Below are positions 49,086-58,985 of a stretch of 64,000 bases of DNA, one piece after another; positions within the stretch are counted from its first letter, which is position 1, and the number at the start of each line of letters is the position of its first letter. A program made the translations under genes and the position numbers. Origin of the DNA: Ancylobacter mangrovi. GTDB lineage: Bacteria; Pseudomonadota; Alphaproteobacteria; Rhizobiales; Xanthobacteraceae. The DNA is taken from assembly GCF_024752355.1 (NCBI RefSeq), contig NZ_JANTHZ010000014.1, positions 1 through 64,000 on the forward strand. The letters are read 5' to 3'. The notes under the pieces are model-generated. The model made no database searches and was not told the origin of the DNA. It worked only from the letters and a program-made list of their open reading frames with translations.

Positions 49086-50618
49086 TCAGGCCCGGGACGG
49101 CTCCGGGCAGGCGGCCTCCGGCACGGGCGCGAACCAGCGCCGGAGCGCCTCGCGCAATCCCCCGATGCCGCCCGCCTCGCCGACCCAGGCGACACAGGCG
49201 TCGGAACGGATCAGCAGCGAGGGGCTGTCCTCGAGCGCGACGCAGCGTATGCCGTCCGTCGCGGCGGCGGCGAGAAGGGAGGCTTCCTGCCCGCCCGAGG
49301 CGTCGAGAAGGACCCATTTCCCGTCCGCCATCAGCTCGTGAAGCGAAAATTCGCCCGTGCGGGCGCGGATCCGACGGTCGCCGAGCAGCCGTCCGAGCTC
49401 GTCCGGTCCCGGCCCCAGGTCGTAGTGGGTGGAAAGCCCGCTCATCATTCCGGCGATGAACCGGGTGGCGTCGTCGGACTGCATGAGGCTCGCGAAGAGG
49501 TCGCGCATGGCGCCCGATTGCGGGTCGGGCCGCAGCAGCGCCACCTGCGCCCGGGTATTGGCCAGAACCGCCTCGGCGACCGGGCGCCGCTCGTCGTCGT
49601 AACTGTCGAGCAAGGCGTCCGCCATGTCGCCGCGCAGCACGGCGGCGAGTTTCCAGCCGAGATTCGCCGCATCCACCAGGCCGAGATTGAGGCCCTGGGC
49701 GCCGAAGGGCGGATGGATGTGGGCCGCGTCGCCGGCAAGCAGTATCCGGCCGCGGCGGTAGCTGTCGGCGAGCCGGGTATGGTCGGTCCACCGGCTGGCG
49801 CTTTCGAGCCGCCGCACGCGGACATCGGCGCCGCTGACGCGCCGCAGGACGACGTCGATCTCCTCGCGCGTGACCGGCGCGTCCCGGTCCGCCGGCGGGC
49901 CGGAGAAGTCCAGCATGAACAGCCGGCCCGGGAACGGCCCGCAGGAAAACACGCCGCCCGGGGTGCGGTTCCAGCCGACCGGCAGCAGCCGCTCGGGATG
50001 ATCGATCTCGCCGATCGCCTGGTACATGGTGAGCGTCGGCGTCGTGCCGGGGAAGGCGAAGCCGGCCATCTTGCGGATGGAACTGCGCCCGCCGTCGCAA
50101 GCGACGAGATAGGCGCAGCGTAGATGCCCCGCGCCGGCCGGCGAGGTCCATTCCACCTCGACGCCGTCCGCCTGCTGCGTGACGCGGGTGACGTCGCAGC
50201 CGCGCCGCAGGTCGATCCCGAGGGCCAGCGCGCGCTCGCCCAGCATCGCTTCGACGGCCGGCTGGTCGACCATGCGGGCGCACCGATCCGGCTCGGCCTG
50301 CGGGTCGCGGCGGACCGGCAGGCCGGCGAAGTGGCCGCTGAACCTTGAGGCGCGCTTCGCGAGGTCGGTCCCGCTCTGCGCGGAGAATTCCGCGATCGCC
50401 GCGAGGCTGCGTGCTTCCGCGGTGGCGAGGGCGGCGCCCATGCCGCGGCGCTGCAAGGCTTCGCTTCCCAGCGCTCCGACCGACAGGGCCTTCATCGCCG
50501 TGCTGGGGGCGGCGAGCCGCTCCAGCACCATGACGCGTGCGCCATGCACCGTCAGCTCGATCGCCGTCAGCAGCCCGACCGGGCCGGCGCCGACGACCAC
50601 GACATCCACCATTTCCAT
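49086..50618 (-). CDS. FAD-dependent monooxygenase (PheA/TfdB-type hydroxylase)
   Basis: 510 residues. The FAD-binding start is VDVVVVGAGPVGLLTAIELTVHG in two parts, followed by the DG motif LVACDGGRSSIRK and the GD motif ILLAGDAAHIHPPFGAQG. The C-terminal thioredoxin-like domain of TfdB-type hydroxylases is present (WVLLDASGGQEA onward). ATG 50618 or the ATG at 50612 can be the start. Class A hydroxylases add one oxygen to aromatic rings. It is divergent from a TetR gene with two matching operators in the gap, so it is probably induced by an aromatic or toxic compound, including antibiotics of the tetracycline/rifampicin type. Confidence 0.87.
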   Translation of the reverse strand: MEMVDVVVVGAGPVGLLTAIELTVHGARVMVLERLAAPSTAMKALSVGALGSEALQRRGMGAALATAEARSLAAIAEFSAQSGTDLAKRASRFSGHFAGLPVRRDPQAEPDRCARMVDQPAVEAMLGERALALGIDLRRGCDVTRVTQQADGVEVEWTSPAGAGHLRCAYLVACDGGRSSIRKMAGFAFPGTTPTLTMYQAIGEIDHPERLLPVGWNRTPGGVFSCGPFPGRLFMLDFSGPPADRDAPVTREEIDVVLRRVSGADVRVRRLESASRWTDHTRLADSYRRGRILLAGDAAHIHPPFGAQGLNLGLVDAANLGWKLAAVLRGDMADALLDSYDDERRPVAEAVLANTRAQVALLRPDPQSGAMRDLFASLMQSDDATRFIAGMMSGLSTHYDLGPGPDELGRLLGDRRIRARTGEFSLHELMADGKWVLLDASGGQEASLLAAAATDGIRCVALEDSPSLLIRSDACVAWVGEAGGIGGLREALRRWFAPVPEAACPEPSRA

Positions 50619-50637
50619 GATATATCCGATACAAACA

Positions 50638-50650
50638 TGTACTCAGTATA
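50638..50650. promoter_or_regulatory. TetR-type operator site 1
   Basis: TGTACTCAGTATA: arms TGTAC and GTATA are near-palindromic around three bases. It lies 20 bases from the monooxygenase start and shares 11 of 13 bases with the site exactly 50 bases away at 50688-50700. Confidence 0.55.
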
Positions 50651-50687
50651 TATCTGAAGCGATGGTGGCGACGTGTCAATGTAAATA

Positions 50688-50700
50688 TGTACTCGGTACA
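50688..50700. promoter_or_regulatory. TetR-type operator site 2
   Basis: TGTACTCGGTACA is a palindrome with perfect TGTAC/GTACA arms around TCG. It lies 23 bases before the TetR start. Paired with site 1, it brackets the divergent promoter area, suggesting that the TetR protein controls both genes. Confidence 0.6.
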
Positions 50701-50722
50701 GTCAGCGTGGTATCGCGGGGCC

Positions 50723-51351
50723 ATGACCACGCCCTCCGACCGCCGGTCCCGCAAGCGCCTCGCCACTCGGGAGGCCATCTCCGAGGCGGCCACGCGCCTG
50801 TTCCTCGAACGTGGTTTCGATCACGTCACGGTGGACGAGATCGCGGCGGCCGCCGATGTCGGGCGGATGACGGTGTTCAACCACTTCCCGCGCAAGGAGG
50901 ACATGTTCTTCGACCGCGACGAGGAGGGGCGCGACCTCCTGCGCGAGGCCCTGCGCGGGCGCGATCCCGGCATCTCGCCGGTCGAGACGCTGCGCCTCCT
51001 TGCCCATCGGCTGGTCGCCGAGGCGAGCCCCTATGTCGACTTCTCCCCCCGGAGCCGGGGCTTCATGGAGACGATCGAGCGCAGCGAGACGCTCAAGGCG
51101 CGCGCGCGGGCGATCCGGGATGAACTGGCCGGGCTGGTGGCGGCGGCGCTGGCGGAATGCGTGGGGCGCGCGGCCGGCGATGCCGATGCCCGGCTCGCGG
51201 CGGACCTGCTGCTCGCGACCTGGGGCGCCGCCTTCATCGAGGCCCACCGGGCCGCCCGGCAGGGGCGCGATCCCGGGCAAGCGCAGGCGCTGTTCCTCGC
51301 CATCGTCGATCGGGGGACGGCCGGTGTGAAGGCGGCGATGGCCGGCACGCC

Positions 51352-51361
<10 letters not shown>
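50723..51361 (+). CDS. TetR family transcriptional regulator
   Basis: 212 residues from ATG 50723; the frame from 50687 would run through operator 2 and is less likely. Helix-turn-helix: EAATRLFLERGFDHVTVDEIAAAADVGRMTVFNHFPRKEDMFF in pieces, with the usual TVDEIA and VFNHF positions. The C-terminal domain is helical and ligand-binding. It is divergent from the FAD monooxygenase and probably represses it and itself. Its last ten bases overlap the end of the convergent CobW-type gene. Confidence 0.9.
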
Positions 51362-52444
<1,083 letters not shown>

Positions 52445-52452
<8 letters not shown>

Positions 52453-52762
52453 CCAGCGCCTCCAGCAGCGCCGGGTCGAGCGGGTCGAGCGGCCGGCCGG
52501 TCACCGCCTGCACCCGGACCCACAGCTCGCCGAGGTCGGCGGCGATCTCCACCCGGCCGGTCGGGCCGGTGACGGTGAAGGAGGTGCCCTGCCAGTCGCG
52601 CACGGTGACGCGGTGACGGCGCAGGATCTCGTTGGCGAGCGCGACCGAGCGCTGGCGCGCCTGGCGGCGTAGCCACGGGCGCGCGGTGCCGGAGCCATCG
52701 CGCCCGCCTATGCCCTCGCTCCAGTGGGCGGCGCCGCCCAGCACGCCGCACAGGCCGCACAT
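52445..52762 (-). CDS. Unknown 105-residue protein starting MCGLCG
   Basis: 105 residues from ATG 52762; the longer frame (to 52840) lies inside the metallohydrolase gene. It starts MCGLCGVLGGAAHWSEG, which resembles the Cys2 end of class II glutamine amidotransferases, but the rest of that Ntn fold is absent. The CxxC pair (Cys2, Cys5) could instead bind a metal. The body is helical, then beta (TVRDWQGTSFTVTGPTGRVEI). It overlaps the CobW-type gene by eight bases and starts only eight bases from the end of the hydrolase gene, so the three are a translational unit. No family is recognised. Confidence 0.7.
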
Positions 52763-52769
52763 GGCGCGC

Positions 52770-53648
52770 TCACCGGCGCGGCGAGCGGCGGGCGAAATCG
52801 TCCGCGATCGCGTCGAAGGTGGTGAAGCGCACGCCCTCATGCGAACTGATATGTGCGAAGAGCCGCTCCAGCATCATCAGCACCTGCGGGCGGCCGGAGA
52901 CGTCGGGATGCACCGTCATGGTGAAGACCGCATAGTCGTGCTCGCGATAGACCCAGTCGAACTGGTCGCGCCACATCTGCTCGATGTCGCGCGGGTTCAC
53001 GAAGCCATGGCTGTTGGGCGACTTCTTGATGAACATCATCGGCGGCAGGTCGTCGAGATACCAGCTCGCGGGGATCTCGATCAGGTCGGTCTCGGTGCCG
53101 CGCACCAGCGGCTTCATCCAGGCCGAGGGGTGCTTGGAATAGTCGATCTTGGTCCAGCTGTCGCCGACGCGCACATAGTAGGGCTGGAAATCGTGGTGCA
53201 TCAGGCTGTGGTCGTACTTGATGCCCTTCTTCAGCAGCAACTCGTTGGTGACGGCGCTGAACTCCCACCACGGCGCGACATAGCCGGTCGGCCGCTTGCC
53301 GGTGACCTCGGTGATGAGGGCGATGCAGTGGTCGAGCACCGTCTCCTCCTGCTCGGGCGTCATGGCGATCGGGTTCTCGTGGCTGTAGCCGTGCACGCCG
53401 ATCTCGTGGCCGGCCTCGGCCACCGCCTTGATCTGCTCGGGGAAGGTCTCGATCGAATGGCCCGGCACGAAGAAGGTGGTCTTGATGCCGAGGCGCTCGA
53501 ACAGCTTGAGCATGCGCGGGATGCCGACCTCGCCAGCGAACAGGCCGCGCGAGATGTCGTCGGGCGAATCCTCGCCGCCATAGGAGCCGAGCCAGCCGGC
53601 AACCGCGTCCACGTCGACGCCGAAAGCACACAGGATTTCCTTCGCCAT
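52770..53648 (-). CDS. Polysaccharide-deacetylase-fold metallohydrolase (HP0310/PuuE/imidase-like)
   Basis: 292 residues from ATG 53648, after GAGGAGG. Metal ligands of the CE4-like fold are in place: Asp14 (GVDVDAVAG), His86 and His90 ([10 protein letters not shown]). The sequence is very near the Helicobacter HP0310 type ([58 protein letters not shown]). Relatives include allantoinase PuuE and cyclic imidases, which open cyclic amides, so deacetylation of sugars is less likely here. Followed by the MCGLCG protein and the CobW GTPase, and preceded by an asparaginase: a possible pathway from cyclic imide or amide to dicarboxylate. Confidence 0.85.
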   Translation of the reverse strand: MAKEILCAFGVDVDAVAGWLGSYGGEDSPDDISRGLFAGEVGIPRMLKLFERLGIKTTFFVPGHSIETFPEQIKAVAEAGHEIGVHGYSHENPIAMTPEQEETVLDHCIALITEVTGKRPTGYVAPWWEFSAVTNELLLKKGIKYDHSLMHHDFQPYYVRVGDSWTKIDYSKHPSAWMKPLVRGTETDLIEIPASWYLDDLPPMMFIKKSPNSHGFVNPRDIEQMWRDQFDWVYREHDYAVFTMTVHPDVSGRPQVLMMLERLFAHISSHEGVRFTTFDAIADDFARRSPRR

Positions 53649-53670
53649 TTGCTCCTCCTCGGATGCGGGT

Positions 53671-54651
53671 TCAGTCTGCGATGCGGCCGACGGCCGCGAC
53701 GATCTCGTCCATCGCCGCTCCGGCCCCGACCAGGACCGAAAGCAGAATGCGTGCCTTGATGCCGCTGAGGTCGCCGGCGAAGATCGCGCCGGCCTGCGCG
53801 ACGTCCTTGCCCCCGCCATTGCCGTAGATCGGCTCGACCCGCCCCTGCGGGCAGCGCGAGGTGACGAGCACCGGAAGGCCGACGGCGACGCAGGCGCGGA
53901 TGCCCTCGAGCGCGCCGGGCGTCACGTTTCCGCGGCCGAACGTCTCGACCACGATGCCCCGCACGCCGGCGTCTCGCGCGGCGTGGAAGAAGCCGGGGCC
54001 GCAGCCCATGGCGAGCCTGACGAGCTCGATCGCCGGCTCGACACGCTCGACGTCGAACGGCGCACGCGCGCGGGGCGTGCGGTAGATGAGGATGCGGGCG
54101 CCGTCGACGTCGCCGAGCTTGCCGTGCTCGGCCGACTGGAAGGCGCCGACCCGCGAGGTGTGGGTCTTGGTGACGTCGCGCGCGGCGTGGAACTCCTCGT
54201 CGAAGGCGATCATCGCCCCGAAGCCGCGCAGGCGCGGGTCGGCCGCGAGGCGGATCGCGGCGGCGAGGTTGCGCGGACCGTCGCGATCCGGCTCCTCGGC
54301 GAGCCGCTGCGCCCCGGTGAACACCACCGGCTTGTCCGAGCCCACCGTAAGCTCGGCCATGAAGGCGCTCTCCTCCATCGTGTCGGTGCCGTGGGTGACG
54401 ACCACGCCCGAGACGTCCGGCGCGCGCAGCGCCTCGTCCGCCGCCCGGGCGAGGCGGAAAGCGTCGTCGAGCCCGAGCGCATAGCTGCCGAGGTTGAAGA
54501 GCTGGACCACCTCGATATCGAGCCCGTCCGGCAGGCCGCGGAGATCGGCGACGAGCTCGGCGCCGCCGACCACCGCACGGATGTCGCCATGCTCCGGGTC
54601 GAGGCGGGAGGCAATGGTGCCTCCCGTGCTCAGGACCACGACTTTCGCCAT
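53671..54651 (-). CDS. L-asparaginase family amidohydrolase
   Basis: 326 residues from ATG 54651 ([15 protein letters not shown]). Catalytic Thr12 in TGGTIAS and the second threonine Thr89 with Asp90 in HGTDTMEES are in place. The GAQR...[12 protein letters not shown] region and a C-terminal domain of type I/II asparaginases follow. No signal peptide, so it is cytosolic. It deaminates asparagine or, in this place between TctA and a cyclic-amide hydrolase, perhaps a half-amide such as succinamate or maleamate. That proposal rests on neighbours only. Confidence 0.87.
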   Translation of the reverse strand: MAKVVVLSTGGTIASRLDPEHGDIRAVVGGAELVADLRGLPDGLDIEVVQLFNLGSYALGLDDAFRLARAADEALRAPDVSGVVVTHGTDTMEESAFMAELTVGSDKPVVFTGAQRLAEEPDRDGPRNLAAAIRLAADPRLRGFGAMIAFDEEFHAARDVTKTHTSRVGAFQSAEHGKLGDVDGARILIYRTPRARAPFDVERVEPAIELVRLAMGCGPGFFHAARDAGVRGIVVETFGRGNVTPGALEGIRACVAVGLPVLVTSRCPQGRVEPIYGNGGGKDVAQAGAIFAGDLSGIKARILLSVLVGAGAAMDEIVAAVGRIAD

Positions 54652-54743
54652 GTCGAAGGCACTCCCGTCGACGTCGCGGCCGCGCCGCGCATGGACCCCG
54701 AGGCCGGAACGGCGGACGCCTCGCGGCGCCCGTCCTTCCCGTC

Positions 54744-56246
54744 CTATTCCTGGAACGCAGCCTCGCGCCGGCGCCGTACCGAGGGCGCCGCCACCACCAC
54801 CAGCAGGATCAGCGCCGCCGCCAGCAGTGCTGCGCTCAGCGGCTCGGTGATGAAAATCGCGGCGTCGCCGCGCGACAGCAGGAGCGCGCGCCGCAGGTTC
54901 TCCTCCATCAGCGGGCCGAGGATGAAGCCGAGCAGCAGCGGCGCCGGCTCGCAGCCGACCTTGGCGAAGCCGTAGCCCACCGCCCCGAACACCGCCGCGA
55001 ACAGGAGGTCGTTGGGCTCGTGGTTGATGCTGTACACGCCGATGCAGCAGAACAGCAGGATGGCGGGGAACAGCATGCGGTAGGGCACGCGCAGCAGCCG
55101 GATCCAGATGCCGATCAGCGGCAGGTTGAGGATGACGAGGATGATGTTGCCGATCCACAGGCTGGCGATCAGCCCCCAGAACAGGCGCGGATCGGAGTTC
55201 ATCACCTGCGGGCCCGGGGTGATGCCCTGGATGGTCAGCGCGCCGAGCATCAGCGCCATCACCGCGTTGGGCGGGATGCCGAGGGTCAGCAGCGGCACCA
55301 TGGAGGTCTGCGCGCCGGCATTGTTGGCCGATTCCGGCGCCGCCACGCCCTCGATGGCGCCGCGCCCGAAGCGGCTCGGGTCGCGGGCGATCTTCTTCTC
55401 CACCGTGTAGGAGGCGAAGGAGGCGAGCAGCGCGCCGCCGCCCGGCAGCACGCCGAGCAGCGAGCCGAGGAAGGTGCCGCGCACGATCGCCCCCGCCGCC
55501 TGGCGGATGTCGTCCCGGCTCGGCAGCACCCGGCCGAGGCGGGAGGTGAACACCTCGCGCTTCTCGCCCTGGGCGAGGTTGGCGAGGATCTCGGCGAAGG
55601 CGAACAGGCCGACCGCGATGATGACGAAGTCGATGCCGTCGGACAGCGACAGGATGTCGAAGGTGAAGCGGCGCATGCCGGTGTTGAGGTCGGTGCCGAC
55701 CGTGCCCAGCAGCACGCCGAGGATGACCATGCCGACCGCCTTCAGCAGCGAGCCGCTGGCGAGCACCACGGCGCTGATGAGGCCGAGCACCATCATCGAG
55801 AAATAGTCGGTCGGTCCGACGCTGAGCGCCACCTTCGACAGCAGCGGGGCGAACAGGAACATGACCAGAGCCGCCACGCAGCCGGCGAAGAAAGAGCCGA
55901 TGGCGGAGATGCCGAGAGCCGGCCCGGCCCGTCCCTGTCGCGCCATCTGGTAGCCGTCGATGCAGGTGACGACCGAGGTGGATTCGCCGGGAAGGTTGAC
56001 CAGGATGGCCGAGACCGAGCCGCCATACTGGGCGCCGTAATAGATGCCCGCCAGCATGATGAGCGAGGTTTCCGGCGGCAGGTTGAAGGTCAGCGGCAGC
56101 AGCATCGCGATGGTTGGCACCGGGCCGAGGCCGGGCAGCACGCCGATCAGCGTGCCGAGCAGGCAGCCGACGAAGCAGTAGGCGATGTTCATCGGCGTGA
56201 GCGCGACGGTCATGCCGAGAACGAGGTGGGAGAGCGCGTCCATCAC
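54744..56246 (-). CDS. tctA: Tripartite tricarboxylate transporter, large membrane subunit
   Basis: 500 residues with about eleven membrane helices. TctA features are LLGTLIGVLPGLGPVPTIAMLLPLTF near the start, AGIYYGAQYGGSVSAILVNLPGESTSVVTCIDGY, and PLLTLGIPPNAVMALMLGAL in the second half; both PG loops are typical. One base separates it from tctB. It moves carboxylates delivered by TctC. The substrate-binding partner tctC lies about 5.8 kb upstream in the same array. Confidence 0.93.
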   Translation of the reverse strand: MMDALSHLVLGMTVALTPMNIAYCFVGCLLGTLIGVLPGLGPVPTIAMLLPLTFNLPPETSLIMLAGIYYGAQYGGSVSAILVNLPGESTSVVTCIDGYQMARQGRAGPALGISAIGSFFAGCVAALVMFLFAPLLSKVALSVGPTDYFSMMVLGLISAVVLASGSLLKAVGMVILGVLLGTVGTDLNTGMRRFTFDILSLSDGIDFVIIAVGLFAFAEILANLAQGEKREVFTSRLGRVLPSRDDIRQAAGAIVRGTFLGSLLGVLPGGGALLASFASYTVEKKIARDPSRFGRGAIEGVAAPESANNAGAQTSMVPLLTLGIPPNAVMALMLGALTIQGITPGPQVMNSDPRLFWGLIASLWIGNIILVILNLPLIGIWIRLLRVPYRMLFPAILLFCCIGVYSINHEPNDLLFAAVFGAVGYGFAKVGCEPAPLLLGFILGPLMEENLRRALLLSRGDAAIFITEPLSAALLAAALILLVVVAAPSVRRRREAAFQE

Positions 56247-56247
56247 G

Positions 56248-56697
56248 TCACCACGCCGGCCAGAGCGGCAGGTGCATGCCGAGCGCCCAGTCGAAGACGG
56301 CGACCGAGAACACCGCCAGGGCGAGGGTGAGGGCGGCGACCTCGTGCAGGCGGAACTCGTGGCCGGCGCAGGCGCCCACGACCGTGAGGACGACGATGGC
56401 GGGCACCAGCCCGCCGCTCGTCACCGCGAGCGCGAACAGGGCGACGGCGACGAGCACGAGGAACGGGCGCAGCGCGGTGCCGGTGATCTTCTCGCCGTCG
56501 GCGATCAGCCCGCGCAGGGTGACCAGCGCGCCGATGCCGCACAGCAGGAAGCTCAGCAGGTCCGGGAAGAATCCCGGGCCCATCGACGTGGCGGTGCCGG
56601 TCGGATAGTCCCGCCCGATCCACAGGGCGGCGATGCCGACGCCGAGGAACATCAGCCCGGCCCAGGTATCCTGCCTTCTGAAAGCGCGTTGCAACAT
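56248..56697 (-). CDS. tctB: Tripartite tricarboxylate transporter, small membrane subunit
   Basis: 149 residues with four membrane helices: AGLMFLGVGIAALWIG, FFPDLLSFLLCGIGALV, PFLVLVAVALFALAVTSG and AALTLALAVFSVAVFDW. The YPTGTATSMGPGFFP motif after helix 1 is diagnostic of TctB. An AGAGGTGG site precedes the start by about six bases. Partner of TctA. Confidence 0.9.
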   Translation of the reverse strand: MLQRAFRRQDTWAGLMFLGVGIAALWIGRDYPTGTATSMGPGFFPDLLSFLLCGIGALVTLRGLIADGEKITGTALRPFLVLVAVALFALAVTSGGLVPAIVVLTVVGACAGHEFRLHEVAALTLALAVFSVAVFDWALGMHLPLWPAW

Positions 56698-56792
56698 TCG
56701 TCCACCTCTGGTTCTCGGTGCTGTCCGCCGGGTCCGCGCATCGCTGACGGATGCTTTGTGCGGGGCGGTCCGGTTGTCGAAAAGCTTCCTCG

Positions 56793-58985
56793 CTAGCCCG
56801 CGTCCCCCGCGAGCAGGATGCGCGCGTCGACGACGGCGCAGCCCTCGGCATTGACGATGACCGGGTTGAGATCGATCTCGACGAAGTCCGGCGCGGACAT
56901 CGCCAGTGCCGACACCTCAAGCAAGAGTTCGACCAGTCCCTCCCGGTCGACCGGCGCCATGCCGCGCGCACCCTCGAGCAGCGCCCGGCCGCGGATCTGG
57001 TCCAGCATCTCGCGGGCGTCGGAACGGCTGACGGGAAGGGTGCGGAACACCACGTCCTTCATGATCTCGACGAACACGCCGCCGAGGCCGAACATCAGCA
57101 GGCGGCCGAACTGGGGATCCTCGGTCACGCCGATCACCACCTCGACCCCCTTGCCCGCCATCGGGGTGACGAGCACGCCGGCGATGTCGGCACCGGGGCA
57201 GGTGGCGCCGATATGGGCGAGCAGCGCGGCGCTCTCGGCCTCGATCGCAGCTGCGCCGGAAATGCCGAGCCGCACGCCGCCGACGTCGGATTTGTGCAGG
57301 ATGTCGCGCGAGACGATCTTGAGCGCGACCGGACCGGCGAGGAGCTCAGCCGGCAGGCGCGCGGCGTCCGCGGGCGCGCGCAGCAGCGCGAAGGGCGGGA
57401 TGGCGACGCCGGCGCCGGCGAGGGCCTGCATCGCCTCCGGCTCCAGCAGCGCGCTGCGGCCCTCGGTGCGGGCGGCGGCGGCAAGCTGCGCCGCCTCTGC
57501 GCTCGCCGGCGTGGGCGCGCTCGCCTCGTCCATCGGCGCCGTCGAGACCTCGTGGAAGCGCTGCGCGGCGGCGAGGGCGGCGGCGGCGATCTCGATCGAG
57601 CGGACGACGACGATGCCCCCTTCGCGCAGGATCGCGATCGCCTCGGTCGGGAACTCGGCATAGTGGCACTGCACCACGACCGGCTTGCCGTGCTCCCGGG
57701 CGAGCGCGACGAGCTGGTGGGCCGCCTCGTTCTCGATCTCGCGCAGCGAGGCGCCGTAGCGCACCTGGTAGCCGCCGAAATAGCCGACGATAAGCAACGC
57801 ATCGACGGCTAGGTCGGCGAGGATCTCTCGGGCGCAGGCGGGCATGTAGCGCGGATGGGGATCGGTGCCGCCGCCGGCGTCGATCGGGTTGGAGAGCTGA
57901 GAGGCGTTGGGCGTGATCGTCTGCAGCGCCGCCACCGTCGCTTCCGCCAGCGGCGGCAGGTCGAGGCCGCGCTCGGCCAGCGCGTCGGCCGCCTGCGAGA
58001 TCGGGCCGCCGCCTTCCGACAGTACGGCGACGCCTCGGGTCGGGCGCCCGCCGGTGCGCGAGACGAGGTCGGCGACGACGAACATCTCGTCGGAGCGCTC
58101 GACCTGGATCACGCCGGCCTGCCGCAGCGCGGCGCTGGCGGCGACATAGTTGCCGGCGAGCGAGCCCGAATGCGAGCGTGCCGCACCCTCGCCCTGGTCG
58201 GTGCGCCCCGCCTTGTAGAGGACGACCGGCTTGCGGCGGGCGACCTCGCGCGCCGCCTCGAGGAAGGCGCGCCCGTCCTTGAAGCCCTCGGCATAGACGA
58301 TGACCGCCTTGGTGTTGGGGTCGTCGCCGAAGAAGCGCAGATATTCGTGGAACCGGATGTCACCCTCATTGCCGACGCCGACGAAGGTGCTGAAGCCGGC
58401 ATGGCCGTTCTGGTGGCTCTGGGCGAGCAGCGACAGCGCGACATTGCCCGACTGCGACAGCACGCCGAGCCCGCCGGCGTAGACGCTGGGCCAGCCGGTC
58501 AGGTTGAGGCCGGTATGGCCGTCGAACATGCCGTTGGTGTTGGGCCCGATCAGCCGGACATTGCCCTTGCGGGCGGCGGCGAGCGTGCGGGCCTCGAGCT
58601 CGGCACCGGCCGGACCCGCCTCGCTGAAGCCGCCTGCGAGCACCAGCGCGCCGTGCACGTCGCGCTCGCCGCACAGGGCGATCACCTCGGGGGCGACGCG
58701 CGCGGGCGTGCACACCATGGCGAGGTCGATCTCCCCCGGCGCGGAGGCAAGGTCGGGGTAGCAGGGGAGGCCGAGGATCTCGGTCTCCTTCGGATTGATC
58801 GGCAGGATGGTGCCGGCATAGCCGCAGTCGAGCAGGGTCTGGATCGCCCGGTTGCCGCGCTTGGAGGGATCGCGCGAGGCGCCGATGATGGCGACCGAGC
58901 GCGGCTTGAGGAAGTCGAGGGCGGCGGGCATGTCGGCTCCGGCTTGGGTAACGATCGAGGGGGCCTTCGCGAGCGCCGTGCTCAT
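56793..58985 (-). CDS. NDP-forming acyl-CoA synthetase (acetate-CoA ligase type, fused alpha-beta)
   Basis: 730 residues. The alpha part has a CoA-binding domain (LKPRSVAIIGASRDPSKRGN) and succinyl-CoA-synthetase-like domains, with the phospho-histidine motif RSHSGSLAGN. The beta part (about 490-730) is an ATP-grasp domain (GPVALKIVSRDILHKSDVGGVRLG and LLMFGLGGVFVEIMKDVVFR). Such enzymes interconvert an acid, CoA and ATP with acyl-CoA and ADP. The ATG overlaps the stop of the ThDP-enzyme gene by four bases, so the two are coupled. The acid could be an alpha-hydroxy or dicarboxylic acid acted on by the ThDP enzyme. Confidence 0.9.
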   Translation of the reverse strand: MSTALAKAPSIVTQAGADMPAALDFLKPRSVAIIGASRDPSKRGNRAIQTLLDCGYAGTILPINPKETEILGLPCYPDLASAPGEIDLAMVCTPARVAPEVIALCGERDVHGALVLAGGFSEAGPAGAELEARTLAAARKGNVRLIGPNTNGMFDGHTGLNLTGWPSVYAGGLGVLSQSGNVALSLLAQSHQNGHAGFSTFVGVGNEGDIRFHEYLRFFGDDPNTKAVIVYAEGFKDGRAFLEAAREVARRKPVVLYKAGRTDQGEGAARSHSGSLAGNYVAASAALRQAGVIQVERSDEMFVVADLVSRTGGRPTRGVAVLSEGGGPISQAADALAERGLDLPPLAEATVAALQTITPNASQLSNPIDAGGGTDPHPRYMPACAREILADLAVDALLIVGYFGGYQVRYGASLREIENEAAHQLVALAREHGKPVVVQCHYAEFPTEAIAILREGGIVVVRSIEIAAAALAAAQRFHEVSTAPMDEASAPTPASAEAAQLAAAARTEGRSALLEPEAMQALAGAGVAIPPFALLRAPADAARLPAELLAGPVALKIVSRDILHKSDVGGVRLGISGAAAIEAESAALLAHIGATCPGADIAGVLVTPMAGKGVEVVIGVTEDPQFGRLLMFGLGGVFVEIMKDVVFRTLPVSRSDAREMLDQIRGRALLEGARGMAPVDREGLVELLLEVSALAMSAPDFVEIDLNPVIVNAEGCAVVDARILLAGDAG

